Shown: positions 33,158 through 47,375 of the stretch, piece after piece
Numbering within the stretch: the first letter of the stretch is position 1
Layout of the letters: each line of letters begins with the position of its first letter
Assembly (NCBI GenBank): GCA_026120035.1
Contig: JALRME010000008.1
Location: 744,001 to 808,000 of the forward strand
Direction of reading: 5' to 3'
Length of the DNA stretch: 64,000 nt
Source of the DNA: Coleophoma eucalyptorum
Lineage: Eukaryota; Ascomycota; Leotiomycetes; Helotiales; Dermateaceae
Translations under genes and position numbers: made by a program
Notes under the pieces: generated by a model
What the model saw: the letters and a program-made list of their open reading frames with translations, nothing else
The model's database searches: none
Told to the model about the DNA's origin: nothing

Positions 33158-35581
33158 TTGGTTCGTGTGGTCAAACCTATTTCCAGGTACTTTAGAGGCT
33201 TTGATTTCAGACGTGAAAGATTCCAAGGTGGCCGAGCCGACAGAGTGGTTGATAATATTAAACGACCTCCTTATTTTTCTGCTGTCCTGGACAAATTCAG
33301 GGAAAGATATTCGTGGTTTTTATTGATGATTTTGAATCTCTTGCTACAATTTGTGACTAGTAGCAGCAGCAACGCTTCACAAAGATTGGCTTGAAGAACG
33401 ATGGGCCTGTGTTGGTTATATTGCCACTATGAAGTCAATGGCTCTAGGTTTCTAGGAGCGGGGTCTGGATACATATTTATAATAGCTTGTAGCGCTAATC
33501 AATTTGGTGCTTATCGGTACAGCCTTCGCTTGGCTGCAATGTAGTGTGTTGTAATGCCATTGTTGATAATAATAACGCCGTACGTTTCCTCCTTTGTATT
33601 GAAAAGTCTATAGTGTTGCTAAATGGCTTGTCCAACTCATACTGCTGCTATGAAATACATTAAATATTTGAATTAATCGTTATAGATATACTGGTGTACT
33701 TTTTGCGTTGGATAAGGTAACCGGCGATTCAGTAGGATGGCGGTAGCGTAGTTTCCAAGGGGCTGTCCAGAGGATCTTGCGCTGAGGGTCAGGCTTGTTC
33801 TACAACAACTGGTGGCTTAGGAAGGTGTTGCATGACAATTTCCATGGTTGTTATGCTAGTTTCGTCGAGTGCTAGATGTTTGAAGCTAAAGACTTTTTGA
33901 GGAAGCTCGTGAGACTAGCACCTGTACAACAACCCTTTCGATGTCTTCGGAAACATAAACACCTCTCAGGAACAATTCGTAAGAGCAGTTCGCAGATATG
34001 TGTGTCCCGTAAAACTTCCTTTATGGTTCCTTGATCCTAATTGGGTCTTGTGAAAGTACACAGATTTCTTCTACTACGGCGATCGCGTAATGCAAACAGT
34101 CGGTAGGTACTGCACAGGAGCGTCGGTCCAGCCGAAGCCCGAGGCAAACATGCATCACAAAGTTTCCCAGTACATTGTCAATTGCAATCGCCAAATGACT
34201 GCCGTTTCAGTTTGCCACCGGCTTGTTGTTGCTTTATACTATATGCCCCGCACCTTTGAGTCGTACCCTAGATGAGTTGACGCAGTTGTGTGTATGGGGC
34301 CCCGCATCTTGGACGTTTCGCAACGAAAAGGCCCAACTCGTTAGCGGCGGTATTTTCCCACCCACACTGTCTAATGGGACATATGCCGAACCCCTCCATA
34401 CTGGTGTACTGGGTCGGACTCATAAACCACGACTCAGGTGATTGAGTACACTCGTATGCAAAGTAACCCTCAATGCATGCCTGGCGGGAGAAGGCCGCAG
34501 GGGAAGCGATCTACCAGCCACTGTGAATTTAGGGAGACCTTTGCCACAGCCAAGAAACTGCTTGTGTGCCTTTATTCGCCAGTCTGGCTAACGGCAGTTT
34601 TCAGTCACGAGCAGCTTGTCATAATTGACGAGGCATAAGTTTACCAAAGAGGTGGTTTCATCCCTTCATACCAAATCTTCCTAATTTTGAATTCTCGAAA
34701 TTCTCGTATGTTGCTATTTCAAATGTTTTTCTAGAAAGTCGTATTGTGGAAATCTAGTTAATGGTTTCAGTCTAGCTTACGAGTCTCCTGGTTTATTCCT
34801 CAAATAAAGTATAATCTACCCTGCGCCTTAGTAGTAAGTCATACGAATTTCTAATACTTAACGCAGAAAGTTCTGTGATACACAAAAGTAGTAGCAGGTG
34901 GATATTTAAGAGAGTCATGGTCCACTTGGTAAATGTGAGGTACATGCTATGCAACACGGCGTAAGCGGGATTTCAGTGAGGGAGGTGGAGAAATCCCTAT
35001 GTTAACCACCAAATCACTCCACCAAGTCGGGCGCCGCCCGAATTTCACAAGCACGGTATACCAGTCATGGTACTTGGCAGGGGTATGTGACTCTAATTGG
35101 ATTCTAATATCCGTGGTAGATCAGAGTGGTTCCAGATTTAAGAACATAATTCTGAGCTTTGCGGGGAAAGCGGGGGAGGAGACACGATGTTTGTAAGTTG
35201 TAATTGGTAGTAGGTGTAAGTGTGTATCAGTTTCCATTCATAGCGATCAGTTCTCGGATTTAGTTTGAGGCTTTGTGCGGAATTTTGGTGGACATATTCC
35301 GGTATCAGGAAATGCGTGCAAATCATTGCATGCGATCAGCCGGACATAGGTTCTCTCATCTATGCCAGCCTGTCTTAACGCCTCAAGAGCCACCTGCATG
35401 GGGGGAGGTTAAACCACCGTGAGACATTAGCACAACCTGGCCCTATCCTTTGGGAATATAACCTCCTCCTCTCTCACATTAAATGCTTAAAAAAACACCA
35501 ATTATTGAGAACAGTTTCGAAACAATCCAAGGAAACCACTCATCGTCAACTTCCTAAATTCTTCTTTCCCACAAAATAGTC
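33158..35581. other. long divergent intergenic region, no gene seen
   Basis: 2.4 kb between the finger-type regulator and the oxidase. Short frames occur around 34.1-34.6 kb without recognisable content. A TATA-like GAATATAAC lies about 125 bp before the oxidase start. Confidence 0.45.
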
Positions 35582-37628
<2,047 letters not shown>

Positions 37629-38085
37629 TCTGGGCTGTGCCTTACATTGCTGTTCTAGCAATACATTACAGTGACAATATCTGTTAATAACTAGTATAAG
37701 TGCCTGGACTATTATTTTTATTCTCGTATCCCAAAGAAAATTTGAACCGAGGCATTGCTTTTATCTTCTACATCGTGTTTTAAAAGTGAATATAAACAGG
37801 CATGTTAAGCAATACTACAGTATCGATCCACCGTGATATGACAATGTTGGTCATCAATGCAGTCGTAATTAGACATGTATGGTAAATAGGCCAGCAGAGG
37901 GGTTGATAGTTAGAAAACGTTTCTGATCTAGTTGAATCTCTTGTAGAATAATTATAAAGTTTTCATTTAAGAACGAGGGTATACGCTAACACCAGTTTCC
38001 TTTATAGAAGCTATTTCTTCTATAAAGGAGTATATTAAACTAAGTACAAAGCTCCTATTCCGAGTTGTAGTCCTTAGGTAATTTT
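37629..38085. other. intergenic between convergent genes
   Basis: AT-rich 3' flank shared by the oxidase and the regulator. A small inverted repeat, CTTCTATAAAG near 38017 with TTTATAGAAG near 38000, could be a transcript-end hairpin; otherwise nothing. Confidence 0.4.
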
Positions 38086-40467
38086 CTACAGATGTAGAAA
38101 GTCATCCCACTCTGAAATATCGAGATGATCCCAGTTGAATGATGTCCCATTATTAGAATCAACAAAGCCCAGATCTGTGACGAGACTTTCAGTATTGTTC
38201 TCCTCGGCCGTTTGACTAGAATTAGTATCCACTGCTTCACTCCTAGGGGGCTGTGATCGTGCCTCGTGCAGTTGCCTAGTCTCCGCTTCGGCTTTGGATT
38301 CGTTAGGATTAAATAATCTACTAACATATTGACTTCTTCCTGCCGAGCTCAACATTTCGCGTTGACCAATGATGGCGGTTGATAACAAGGTTAAAATATT
38401 CCGATACTGGGCCGCCTGCGGGCTCTGAACGGCTAGGAATTCCAGAGTTTTTATTGCTGCCGAAAACGCCTTTTCTACGCTATAATCGATCTGTCGCCTG
38501 CAGAAGCTTTGAAGTCCCAAAATGAGTCCCGCGATAAAGATCAGTGCCCTGTGATGGTAAGTAAAGGTTTGAATCAGAACCCGAATAGTCCTAGACACCA
38601 AACTGGAACAGGAAATGAGTTGAAGGGGCTCTCACTTTAGTATACACATATTGCCGAGCAGAAACCCCGCTTCTTGAGCTTCTTCGCATGTTTGAACAAG
38701 ATATATAGCCGCATCAACACACGCTTGCGCCATCTGCGACGATGTTGAACTAGAGCACCCCGGTTGGCCGGTCAGAGCAGGAATAAGTATCGGGCGTGTC
38801 ACCAGTGTAACAGCAAAGTAGTAAATGCAAGATACGTGGATGTTGCCAATAGTACCTCCAGTATCAGGCGTCGCTGGGCTTAGAGTAGAAGGGGCTTGGA
38901 TGCAGCTGCTATACTCCCGCTTCCAATCATTTATCTGCTCCAGATATTGCTCAATAACTGCACCTGGGATTTCTTTTCGTTTGTAGAGCTTGTCGATGAT
39001 GTTGCTGATTATAGCCAAAATCTTGTATGATGCCATGAGCACACCCATATCCATCTCTGATCCCCGCATCGTGGCTGCCATGTGATCCAGCCCCTTCTCG
39101 AGATCTGAGCGCAAGGCTGCTGTTGCTGCGGGCCGCCCAAGAATAGCGCTGACTATCATATCTAAGATACATAAACTCACCCATATGCGGAGCCTGTTCC
39201 GTGGGCATGTCATCAGTCATATGGATCAAGTAGGGTAGTCTGCTGAGCCTTCTCACCTAAGTTGAAATTTTGGGGCGCTCATATCGCTATAAGAGTCTCG
39301 GCTATGTAGACCAAGTGTGACCGCAGCTCGAGCTGCGATTCCGATATACATAAAGGCTGCATTGCGACGGCAGCTGCCAAGCATATAATAGGCCATGAGA
39401 AGGAAGACCCGAACCATATCGACACTTGGATCCTCTAGAATTTCCGAGGATGCCAATCGCTGCGCATGGCGGAAATATGGCTGCCCAATATCTACAGCAC
39501 TCTCTGGAGACTCACATTGAGCCCCAATGGCCACAATTAGATCAACCGTTGCCTTCTTATACGGGTTTCGGTAGCGCGCATGCGTTTCATTTGATTCCAG
39601 CAGGAGCCCTTTGACCTCAGAAGGTGCAAAGATGTCCATGAGGCCATCTACCTATTATTATCCACCCGACATCAGCCAAGACAGTTTCTCATAGAACGGA
39701 TCCCGTGACGACTTACCGCCGATTTGAATGTCTGTGAAAACGAGAGCTTTTGCTCGAAATCCAATTGGATTTCGGGCGGTGGTATCGGAGTAAACCCTGC
39801 AACAGGTGATGATTCCACTTCCAGCATACTTTCAATCTGATCATTGTGAGAGAACTGCGACGGTCCGATATGTTCTGCCACTATCTCCCGTACCAGCTGC
39901 AAGAAGGACAAGGATGCTGCTTTTCCAATATAGACTACCATTCTCGTCAGTTACACCCAACAAAATACTAGATCGGAGTAAAGCTTCCATACCTTGCTCC
40001 CCGCGCAAGTTCAGCAACATTTGGGAATGGAAATGTGGCTCCCGCCTGCTATTCTCGAAAGCTCGTTGGCGCTGAGTTCGCCTCCGACCACGTGATCCCG
40101 TGTGCGAGATGGGAGACCAATGCCTCTCTTCGGGCGTTCTACCAGCTGAGCCCGATCCTGCATTCACCGGAACGCTGCCCGGGGTAGTTACTGGTGGAGT
40201 CGGCTCGCGAGCTGTTGCCGGTTGGGCCACGGTCACGGGATACTGAGCAAGGTGGGTTTGCGACGTGTCGGCCGGTGAGGAAGGATGGATCTCGAGAGAA
40301 CTTGATTCCTGGGAAGCGTGGGCCGTGGAACACGATGCTGCAAGGCCACGGAGTCGGCATTGGGTGCAGGGTATGGTGGCGCTGCATTTCTTCTTGTTCG
40401 CACGACAGAACCTGCAAGCAACGACGGTTCTCCGGCGCATGCTTTCGCACACCTTAGGGCGACCCAT
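38086..40467 (-). CDS. Zn2Cys6 transcription factor beside the oxidase
   Basis: Five exons, 40467-39993, 39934-39717, 39651-39257, 39193-38636 and 38548-38086, all in phase; about 702 residues. The zinc cluster is CRFCRANKKKCSATIPCTQC followed by RLRGLAASC, near residue 18. After a Pro/Ser/Thr-rich linker the Fungal_trans domain is recognisable from VYIGKAASLSFLQLVRE through KATVDLIVAIGAQC, QLRLRIWVSLCILDM and LGRP. The C-terminus is acidic (SEWDDFLHL), as in activation domains. It converges with the vanillyl-alcohol oxidase and diverges from a salicylate-hydroxylase-like gene 660 bp away, which makes it the natural candidate regulator of both. Confidence 0.9.
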
Positions 40468-40819
40468 GGCATGGGTCGCTGGAGCGCAGTGCCTACCAGC
40501 CGACAGTCTCCGATAAGTTCCCGATTACTTGTCTTGTGAACGAAGGATAAAGATAGGGCGGGAGAGGAATGGAGTTGTAGATTGAATCGTGTATCATGTA
40601 TCAACAATCAGCAAACCTGTACGCTAGCAAACATTGGAGCTGATACTAGCCGAGACAGGAATTGAGGTTTGAGGGTTCATGGTTAATCTAGATGGGGCTC
40701 GGGAGTAGCGATTAAGTCGGTCCTTCGTACTTAGAAAGACTGATGGAGATATGCCACTATCTAGCCAACTGATACTTGGATGCCGTTCCCGCTGGGTGGG
40801 AGGGAAGGGTACGGCTTGC

Positions 40820-40856
40820 GGGACCTGCACCCAGATAAGATGAGGGTGCAGCTCCC
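40820..40856. promoter_or_regulatory. 13-bp inverted repeat around a GATAAG core
   Basis: GGGACCTGCACCC at 40820-40832 and GGGTGCAGCTCCC at 40844-40856 are inverted copies with one mismatch, separated by 11 bases that contain AGATAAG, a GATA-factor site. It lies in the divergent promoter, about 350 bp from the regulator ATG and 270 bp from the monooxygenase ATG. A dimeric regulator site is plausible. Confidence 0.5.
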
Positions 40857-41128
40857 GAGATGTGTGGTATCGTGATAAGCGGGTAGCGCACTTGTTATCC
40901 TCAACGCCGAGATAGAGACACACGACAGAGGACTTTTTTTTCTTATATATATCCTCGTCCTGTCCTCTTGGAAGTTGATATCTCCTCATCTCAAACATCA
41001 TCTTAACTTTAATAAAGAAAGATCGCCAACATACAAGACAGAATATTGTCTCTTGATCATCAAAGTTGATCATCGGTTGTGACAACAGAAACAAAAAAAC
41101 CATCTAAAGGCATCTTAACTCAAACAAA

Positions 41129-42779
41129 ATGGGATCCGTGGAAACCCCTAGCTGGAGGCGTCTGAACGTTGGTGTCGTCGGTGGCGGCATCGGAGGCTTG
41201 TCAGTCGCCATTGCGCTTCGTCGCGCTGGCCACGAGGTGACCGTCTACGAGCAACACGACTATGCCGGTGAAGTCGGTGCCTCTGTCTCTTGCGCAGCCA
41301 ACGGTACAAGATGGCTGCATGAATGGGGCGTTGACATTGAGAAAGGCGACCCCGTCGTGTTGAAGAAGCTCATCAACCGTGACTGGAAGACTGGAGAGCC
41401 TGTTAGCGTCTATGACCTAGCAGACTACGAGACGAAGTGGGGATACAAGTACAACATGTTCCATCGCCAGTATATGCACTCTATGTTGAAGGACTGCGCA
41501 CTACAGGAGGAGGGTGAGGGTACTCCAGCGAAACTTTGCGTCAACCATGCAGTAAGAGACATCCCCATATTACCCGAAGGGTGCTGCGAGTAGAGGACTT
41601 TGGTATTGACTTTTCGCAGTGCCAAAATATTGATTTAGCCACCGGCACCATTACTTTCAAGAACGGTGTCACCGCCACGCATGACCTCGTTATTGGTGCA
41701 GACGGTATTGGATCCGTCGTTCGTGGAATCTTAGGCATTCACCCAGACAAGAAGCCAGCGGACTCAAGCTGTCTTCACGCTAACGTTATGACCGAGGATG
41801 CGGTCAGATTGGGCCTTGTCGACTACTCTAAGGATGCAGCCCTCGAGTACTGGGGTGGCCAGGAGGGCAAGTGGGATAAGATCGTGCTTTCGCCTTGTAA
41901 CAACGGAAAGCTCCTCTCATACTACTGCTTCTTCCCCCGCGAGCGCGGTGATTACATTAACCAGACTTGGGGTGGCGAAGACCGACCCATCGAGGAGCTT
42001 CTAGCTCCATACCCTGAGTTAGATGAGAAAATCAAGGCACATCTAGCGATCGGCATTGAAGTCCGACCATGGCGTTTGTGGACTCAGTAAGTTAATGGAA
42101 GATTGATCTATATTTCCACACAGTAGGCTAACAACTTCTTAGCCAGCCTTACCCATACCTTAATAAGAGTATGGCGTGCTTGTTAGGTGATGCTGGTCAC
42201 CCGGTAAGAGCATATCGAATCTCAGACGAACATAAACTAACCGCAATATAGATGATGCCTCATCAGAGTCAAGGAGCCTGCATGGGTATCGAAGATGCGG
42301 CTGCGCTAGGTATCCTTTTCAGCAAGAAGCATTTCCGTGGTGACGTCGAGGAGATTTTGTCCGTCTACAATACTGTACGCTTGCCACGTGCTACCCGAGT
42401 TCAAGCCGCTGCCGCGCGTGCTGCTTACAACATTAACGAACGTATTGGTAAGTAACCCCAAGATGAGTCTATGAGAGGCATCTATCAGAGGCATCTATCA
42501 TCTAAAGAGTGCATATGCTTATGACGTAACAGGTTTCTCGGACAACAAAGACACAGCTACCTACAAGGTTGAGGATGAGAAGAATAAGCTCACGATTGAG
42601 GAGATGAACGCGTAAGTGCACTTCGGAGCATTATCTAACAAGCTCTAATGTCTTCCAACCTGTTCTTAACTAACAACTATCTCAGCTATGATATGTATAT
42701 GGATGTTGAGGAGCAAATTGCTGCAAAGCGTGGAGTTGAATTTACTGGTAAATTCTCCAAGGGTCTGCCAATTGCCTAG
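41129..42779 (+). CDS. FAD monooxygenase, salicylate-1-monooxygenase-like
   Basis: Six exons, 41129-41551, 41620-42086, 42143-42203, 42252-42447, 42533-42611 and 42686-42779, phases consistent, about 439 residues. Flavoprotein hydroxylase signatures: VGVVGGGIGGLSVAIALRRAG at the N-terminus, the DG motif LVIGADGIGSVVR near residue 170, and the GD motif LLGDAGHP followed, across an intron, by MMPHQSQGACMGIEDAA. The whole resembles fungal salicylate hydroxylase/6-hydroxynicotinate monooxygenase-like enzymes, which hydroxylate (often decarboxylatively) aromatic acids with NADH and O2. Next to a vanillyl-alcohol oxidase and a shared regulator, a role in degrading plant phenolic acids is likely. 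A TATA-like TATATATA lies near 40945. Confidence 0.9.
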
Positions 42780-43667
42780 ATCTGCTAGGAATTATATTTT
42801 TAAGGTTTTATAAGGCGTTAAAATGGGGCATAGAGCGAATAGAGATTGTAGGGCGGCAAATTGTATATTTTCTACATTATTCATAGATATGCAACAGAGA
42901 TACCAGATGGGATAACTATTAATTATCTCTATTATTACATCACCTCTTTTATCAACCTATAGATTCTTTGTTCTGGACTGGCATATTGCCTAGCTAAGAG
43001 TAGATAGTATAAGAATGACTTGATTCGAAATACTGAGTAACTAATTTATACAATACGAAACAAGCAAGTATTTATTCTCCATAATCTAATATTAACTAAA
43101 TTAAAGCCATATGTAATGTCTTTCATACGTAGCTTTTGGCAGATATTTGCCTTGGTTTCTCATAAAATGGTCCTCTTTTATAGTAAGTAGCTCGCTATTT
43201 ACGGTTCGTATTGTTTCTATCTGTCCCCTTCATACTAACACTAATAGTACGGATCATAATGAACAGAATTATGTTGCTGAGATGGGACAGAATGAACTTT
43301 GTTTAGTACTAGAATATGTTTAACACTGGAACTCATGCAACGGGGCCATTTTCGCTTCAGACGTGCGCCACCTAAACTTAAACGCAGGTAAGGGATTACG
43401 CCGCAAAGCAAACTAGGAATAGCGCTTGCAGTGTAATCGAAATCTAGATCTGTGATGGTTTTTGGTTACACCGCATGCAGATAATTTTAGTTATGAACCA
43501 TTAGCTTGTCCGAAAGCGGAAGCATGATTACTAGTCCTTATAGCAACCGACATGCTCGTCGGTTTTTCTCGTCCCATCTCCTCAAATTGGAAAATTATAT
43601 TTCTTGATCTTTGAATCTGCTTTGGCTGGTGTACTGAAATTCATATATGGGCTAAGAAAATGGTGCG
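42780..43667. other. intergenic, no gene seen
   Basis: AT-rich. No recognisable coding or repeat content. Confidence 0.5.
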
Positions 43668-44873
43668 ATGAAGATTGGGGAAGAACTTGTAAGCATGGTT
43701 ACTCCTCAATACAAATACGACCATCTAACGCGATTCCTATAGACATGGCATAGCTTGCTACTATCCATAAGTCTTTTCGTGCTACTTTTAAGGCTTTACG
43801 TCAGAATTTTCTTTGAAAGGACTCGCTCCAGAATTCCTGATCTCCTTGTTCTTATAGGATGGCTTCTAGCAGTAGCATGGGTGGTAATTGCTGGGCTTAC
43901 GTATCAAGCTGGAGCTCTAGAGGCAAATAGTGGGCCCACAGTGTATTTACTCAAGGTATATTGTATCTGCATATTCTTACACATAAGCTAACTACAGGTT
44001 TATAGGTCTACTGGGCGTCTAATCTGATCTCTGATATGGCATTGTATTTTCCCAAAGCTAGTGTACTTGCCTTCTATTTAGACATCATTCCAGCCATATA
44101 TCCTCGTCTACGAATCAGCCTCTATCTCACTATAGCTTTTATCGCTATCGGCTGGATAAACGCTTTTTGTCTGGACATGTTCTTCTGTTTCCCTATTTCC
44201 AACAATTGGTTCGTTATCTAGCATTATTGTCCCGTATTATTTAGTTTGAAGGCACTTGTCTAATTTTGACCAATCTAGGGCCCTCGATAAGGTAGATGAC
44301 TCGGTATGGAATTCATGGGCTGTTTTCCGTGCAAATTATGCTTTTAACTTAACATCTGATGTTCTAAGTACGAGGATCCATATTAAAAATCCTTCTATAA
44401 CTCTGAAAGAGTTCACTAACAGGTCTTGGCATTTTTAGTATTCATCTTACCATTCTTCCTTCTACCGCATCTTAAACTCCAATTGAGGCAAAGAATTGGT
44501 CTTATCTGTGTCTTCTCTATCGGTCTAATCACTATCCTTGTTAGTATCTCACGATTTATCTGGGAAAATTTGAATTTAGACACAGGTTCTGATAGTAAGC
44601 TTCTTTTCTTGTTACTTTCTCTCCGCATCCATATTTTACAAGTTATTAATCTCTAATAATTATCACACAGATATCTGGTGTACAGCGGAGCTCTGCTGCG
44701 CTATTATTGTTGTTAGCCTGCCACATCTCAGACCATTGTTGCGGGAAAGGCCCTTCGACACCCGCAGTAAGGTAGGCAACTTTGACTCATCCTCACATGT
44801 GTCGTCTCATGTTCAAAATGGGTCGCTATCACAGAGCGAAATCAATTCAATACGAAAACTATCTTTAGATTAA
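43668..44873 (+). CDS. SAT4/rhodopsin-type membrane protein
   Basis: Six exons, 43668-43688, 43743-43955, 44006-44208, 44279-44367, 44439-44594 and 44671-44873, all in phase; about 294 residues. Helices read SLLLSISLFVLLLRLYVRIFF, DLLVLIGWLLAVAWVVIAGL, SDMALYFPKASVLAFYL, YLTIAFIAIGWINAFCLDMFFCFP followed by NNW, NSWAVFRANYAFNLTSDVL, IFILPFFLLPHLKLQLRQRIGL and ELCCAIIVVSLPHLRPLL. The Cys before the loop, the DLL-like helix and the final SLPHLRP are family marks. The short first exon (MKIGEEL) is inferred from splice signals. Function unknown; Pth11-like receptors are the best-known relatives. The C-tail is Ser-rich (SSSHVSSH). Confidence 0.75.
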
Positions 44874-45467
44874 ATGGATAGAAATGATTTCAAAAGGAAC
44901 CAGATATCATTATGACTTCAAAAATCTCAGCACCACCATGATTTGTCAACCAGTAGCACGAATTGCTTTAGGGCTAAATGATAATCTATCCGTCAGATAG
45001 CGGTTGAACCTAAATAACCGTTCTGAGAAAGGGGAGAGGTGGATTAACCTGAGCTGAAAGTAGGAATAGATTATAATAAATATATAATAAATATCCCTAC
45101 CAGTGGGAGGCATGTCAGTCCCAGCCTCTTTACAAGTCCTTATCAGTTGCAGTTGTGGTAGTTGCTAGTAACCGCATTCCAATCACCCCATTCAAGTCCG
45201 TCGTCGTAAGCACTAATGTGAATTGCTGCCAGGATCAAGTTTCAATTATCAAACGTAGTGCTCGTTATCTGCAGCGACGAGGCGCGAGCTAAACATATCA
45301 AGGGCTATTGTGCAAAAGAAAGGCGACTGACAATGACCGTGTCAAATTCAAGATAAAAAGTAGAATAGGGCTAGTAGAATTTAGATAAGTGAGAAGACTC
45401 AACATATATGTAAAGAGATGTCAAAGGCGATAAAATTATTTCCGTCTTTCAATTTAAATCCTTTAAA
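44874..45467. other. intergenic between convergent genes
   Basis: 3' flanks of the SAT4 gene and the decarboxylase. Nothing recognised. Confidence 0.5.
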
Positions 45468-47237
45468 CTATTCCTCGCTAGAATTGGCAGTGCGATTCCT
45501 CTTAGCAACGTAAGCTGCAAGGTTCTTTAAAGTTTCAGGACCATCATCTCTCGTCATCATGATCTCCACTATATTCAGCCCTTTTCCGTTCTGGAACTTT
45601 GCGTCGTTCATAATCTTAGCAAGTTCACCCCAATTCGAAACCTGACTTGTAGTCACAGGGTATTGTGGGTCATCTTTGGGTGCGCCGAAGTAGTTTGGCG
45701 CTTCAAGGTATCTCCATGGCTGAACATCATTGTACGACTCGGTCATGCCATGGACCAGGCGTTCGACAGTGTACCCATCATTGTTGATAACGAAGATAAT
45801 GACGTCTAGTCGGTTTCGGATCATGTCACTGATAGCTTGCGCGGTCATTTGGAGGCTCCCGTCACCCTCGAAACAAATTGTTCGGCCGTTTGACCTTAGG
45901 TTTTCAGAAACCATATCTCGCAAAGCGAGGGAGCTTCCGCAGCAAGCACCCAATGTATATCCAATTGAAAGCCATATTGATGAATTGATCAAGGTCGTGT
46001 TCGTCGGGAGCACGAAATCGCCTCCGCCACTGAAAGAGGTGCCTGTCTCAGTGAGGATTATATCACCTGGCCGAAAGAATGATGAGACCCGCGTCCAAAA
46101 TGTATCATGAGTAATCAAGTCATTCGGTTCAGGTGGTGTTGGCTTATCTGTCTTTTTCCATGTTTTTAACATAGTAAGGGATGTATCATATTGCATAATT
46201 CGAGACTGATCTAGTTGACGTAAAAGCTCTTGAAGGAAAGGTTTAACGTGAACCGAACTATTATTTTGTGGACCTGCATCTGTGCCACCAATTTCGATAG
46301 AGTGTCTGTGAAAATTGATGCAGGCTTTAGCACCAGGTATGGTTGTAAATCCATAGGTATTGATATCAGAGTCTAGAGGTCCGAACCTAAGAACCAGGTC
46401 ACAAGATTGTGCCCAATCTTGGAAAGAACCGTCCCCTGACGCTCCAGCATACACCCCAAGGAAATTCGAGTTTTCTTCGTTGATAATACTCTTGCCAAAG
46501 GTTGTTGTTGAGGTGGGAAACCCTGTTATACGTACGAGTTCGTTAATTTCTTTGCTGTACCCATATCGAGAGGAGAATCCGTCGACTATGATATGGGGCT
46601 GTTTCGCAGCATATATTCTTTCAAGAACTCGAGTGATGATAGATGCTTCCTTTGTATGGTCATTGGCGGGAATTTCTAGATTGATCGGTCGAGATAATCC
46701 ATCTTCGGAAACCATCACAGTGACCATGTCCGTCGGTAGCTCAATATAGACTGGACGACTTTGGAGAATACATTCTCTCAACGTCCTATCAATCAAATCG
46801 CAGGCATTTAAAGGATCTGTCAAGTTGGCTTGAGCAACCGTGACCTTCTCGTACATCTCGGCAAAAATTCTGTGGTTGCCATCTCCCAATGTGTGGTGAA
46901 GGCAAAGGCCTGCCTTTTGAGCTGCTCGTGGTGGTGTTCCTACGATGTGAACCACAGGCACCATCTCCGAATAAGAGCCACCGATAGCGTTGATGGCTGA
47001 AAGTTCGCCTACGCCAAATCCCGTCATGAGAACGGAAATCCCTTTAATTTGAGCATATCCATCTGCAGCATATCCCGCGTTGAGCTCGTTAGCATTGCCA
47101 ACCCAGTGCAAACCCGAGGGTTTCACATAATCTAGAGCTTGGAGGTTGTAGTCGCTTGGAACGCCATGAACACTGCGAACACCAAGTTGGTGTAGTCGAG
47201 AGAAGAGGTATTGAGTCAGGGTTATCTTGTCAGGCAT
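45468..47237 (-). CDS. thiamine-diphosphate 2-oxo-acid decarboxylase (pyruvate decarboxylase family)
   Basis: Single exon; the ATG at 47237 gives 589 residues beginning MPDKITLTQYLFSRL, the usual start; the frame remains open upstream to 47360. Catalytic features of pyruvate/phenylpyruvate decarboxylases are all visible: Asp in GVPSDYN, the cofactor-activating Glu in GNANELNAGYAADGYA, the His-His pair in CLHHTLGDG, and the ThDP/Mg motif CFEGDGSLQMT through VINNDGYTVE with its Glu. It decarboxylates a 2-oxo acid to the aldehyde in the cytosol. Being two-gene-tight with an aromatic-type aminotransferase points to phenylpyruvate or indolepyruvate rather than glycolytic pyruvate, but sequence alone does not settle this. 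Confidence 0.93.
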   Translation of the reverse strand: MPDKITLTQYLFSRLHQLGVRSVHGVPSDYNLQALDYVKPSGLHWVGNANELNAGYAADGYAQIKGISVLMTGFGVGELSAINAIGGSYSEMVPVVHIVGTPPRAAQKAGLCLHHTLGDGNHRIFAEMYEKVTVAQANLTDPLNACDLIDRTLRECILQSRPVYIELPTDMVTVMVSEDGLSRPINLEIPANDHTKEASIITRVLERIYAAKQPHIIVDGFSSRYGYSKEINELVRITGFPTSTTTFGKSIINEENSNFLGVYAGASGDGSFQDWAQSCDLVLRFGPLDSDINTYGFTTIPGAKACINFHRHSIEIGGTDAGPQNNSSVHVKPFLQELLRQLDQSRIMQYDTSLTMLKTWKKTDKPTPPEPNDLITHDTFWTRVSSFFRPGDIILTETGTSFSGGGDFVLPTNTTLINSSIWLSIGYTLGACCGSSLALRDMVSENLRSNGRTICFEGDGSLQMTAQAISDMIRNRLDVIIFVINNDGYTVERLVHGMTESYNDVQPWRYLEAPNYFGAPKDDPQYPVTTSQVSNWGELAKIMNDAKFQNGKGLNIVEIMMTRDDGPETLKNLAAYVAKRNRTANSSEE

Positions 47238-47375
47238 ATTGGGTGAAGAGGAGGAAGAGACTAGTTCGCTTATTTGCAACCATTCTGGCTGGCTTCCTTG
47301 CGTACTTATAGCATAGGTAAGATTTCGGGGTGCGCATGGAATTAACAAATCATAACTCATAATTCACTTCAACAT

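Noticed and set aside
34090..34638. Overlapping plus-strand frames at 34.1-34.6 kb
   Set aside because: Short, in different frames, no splice pattern or domain; treated as intergenic.
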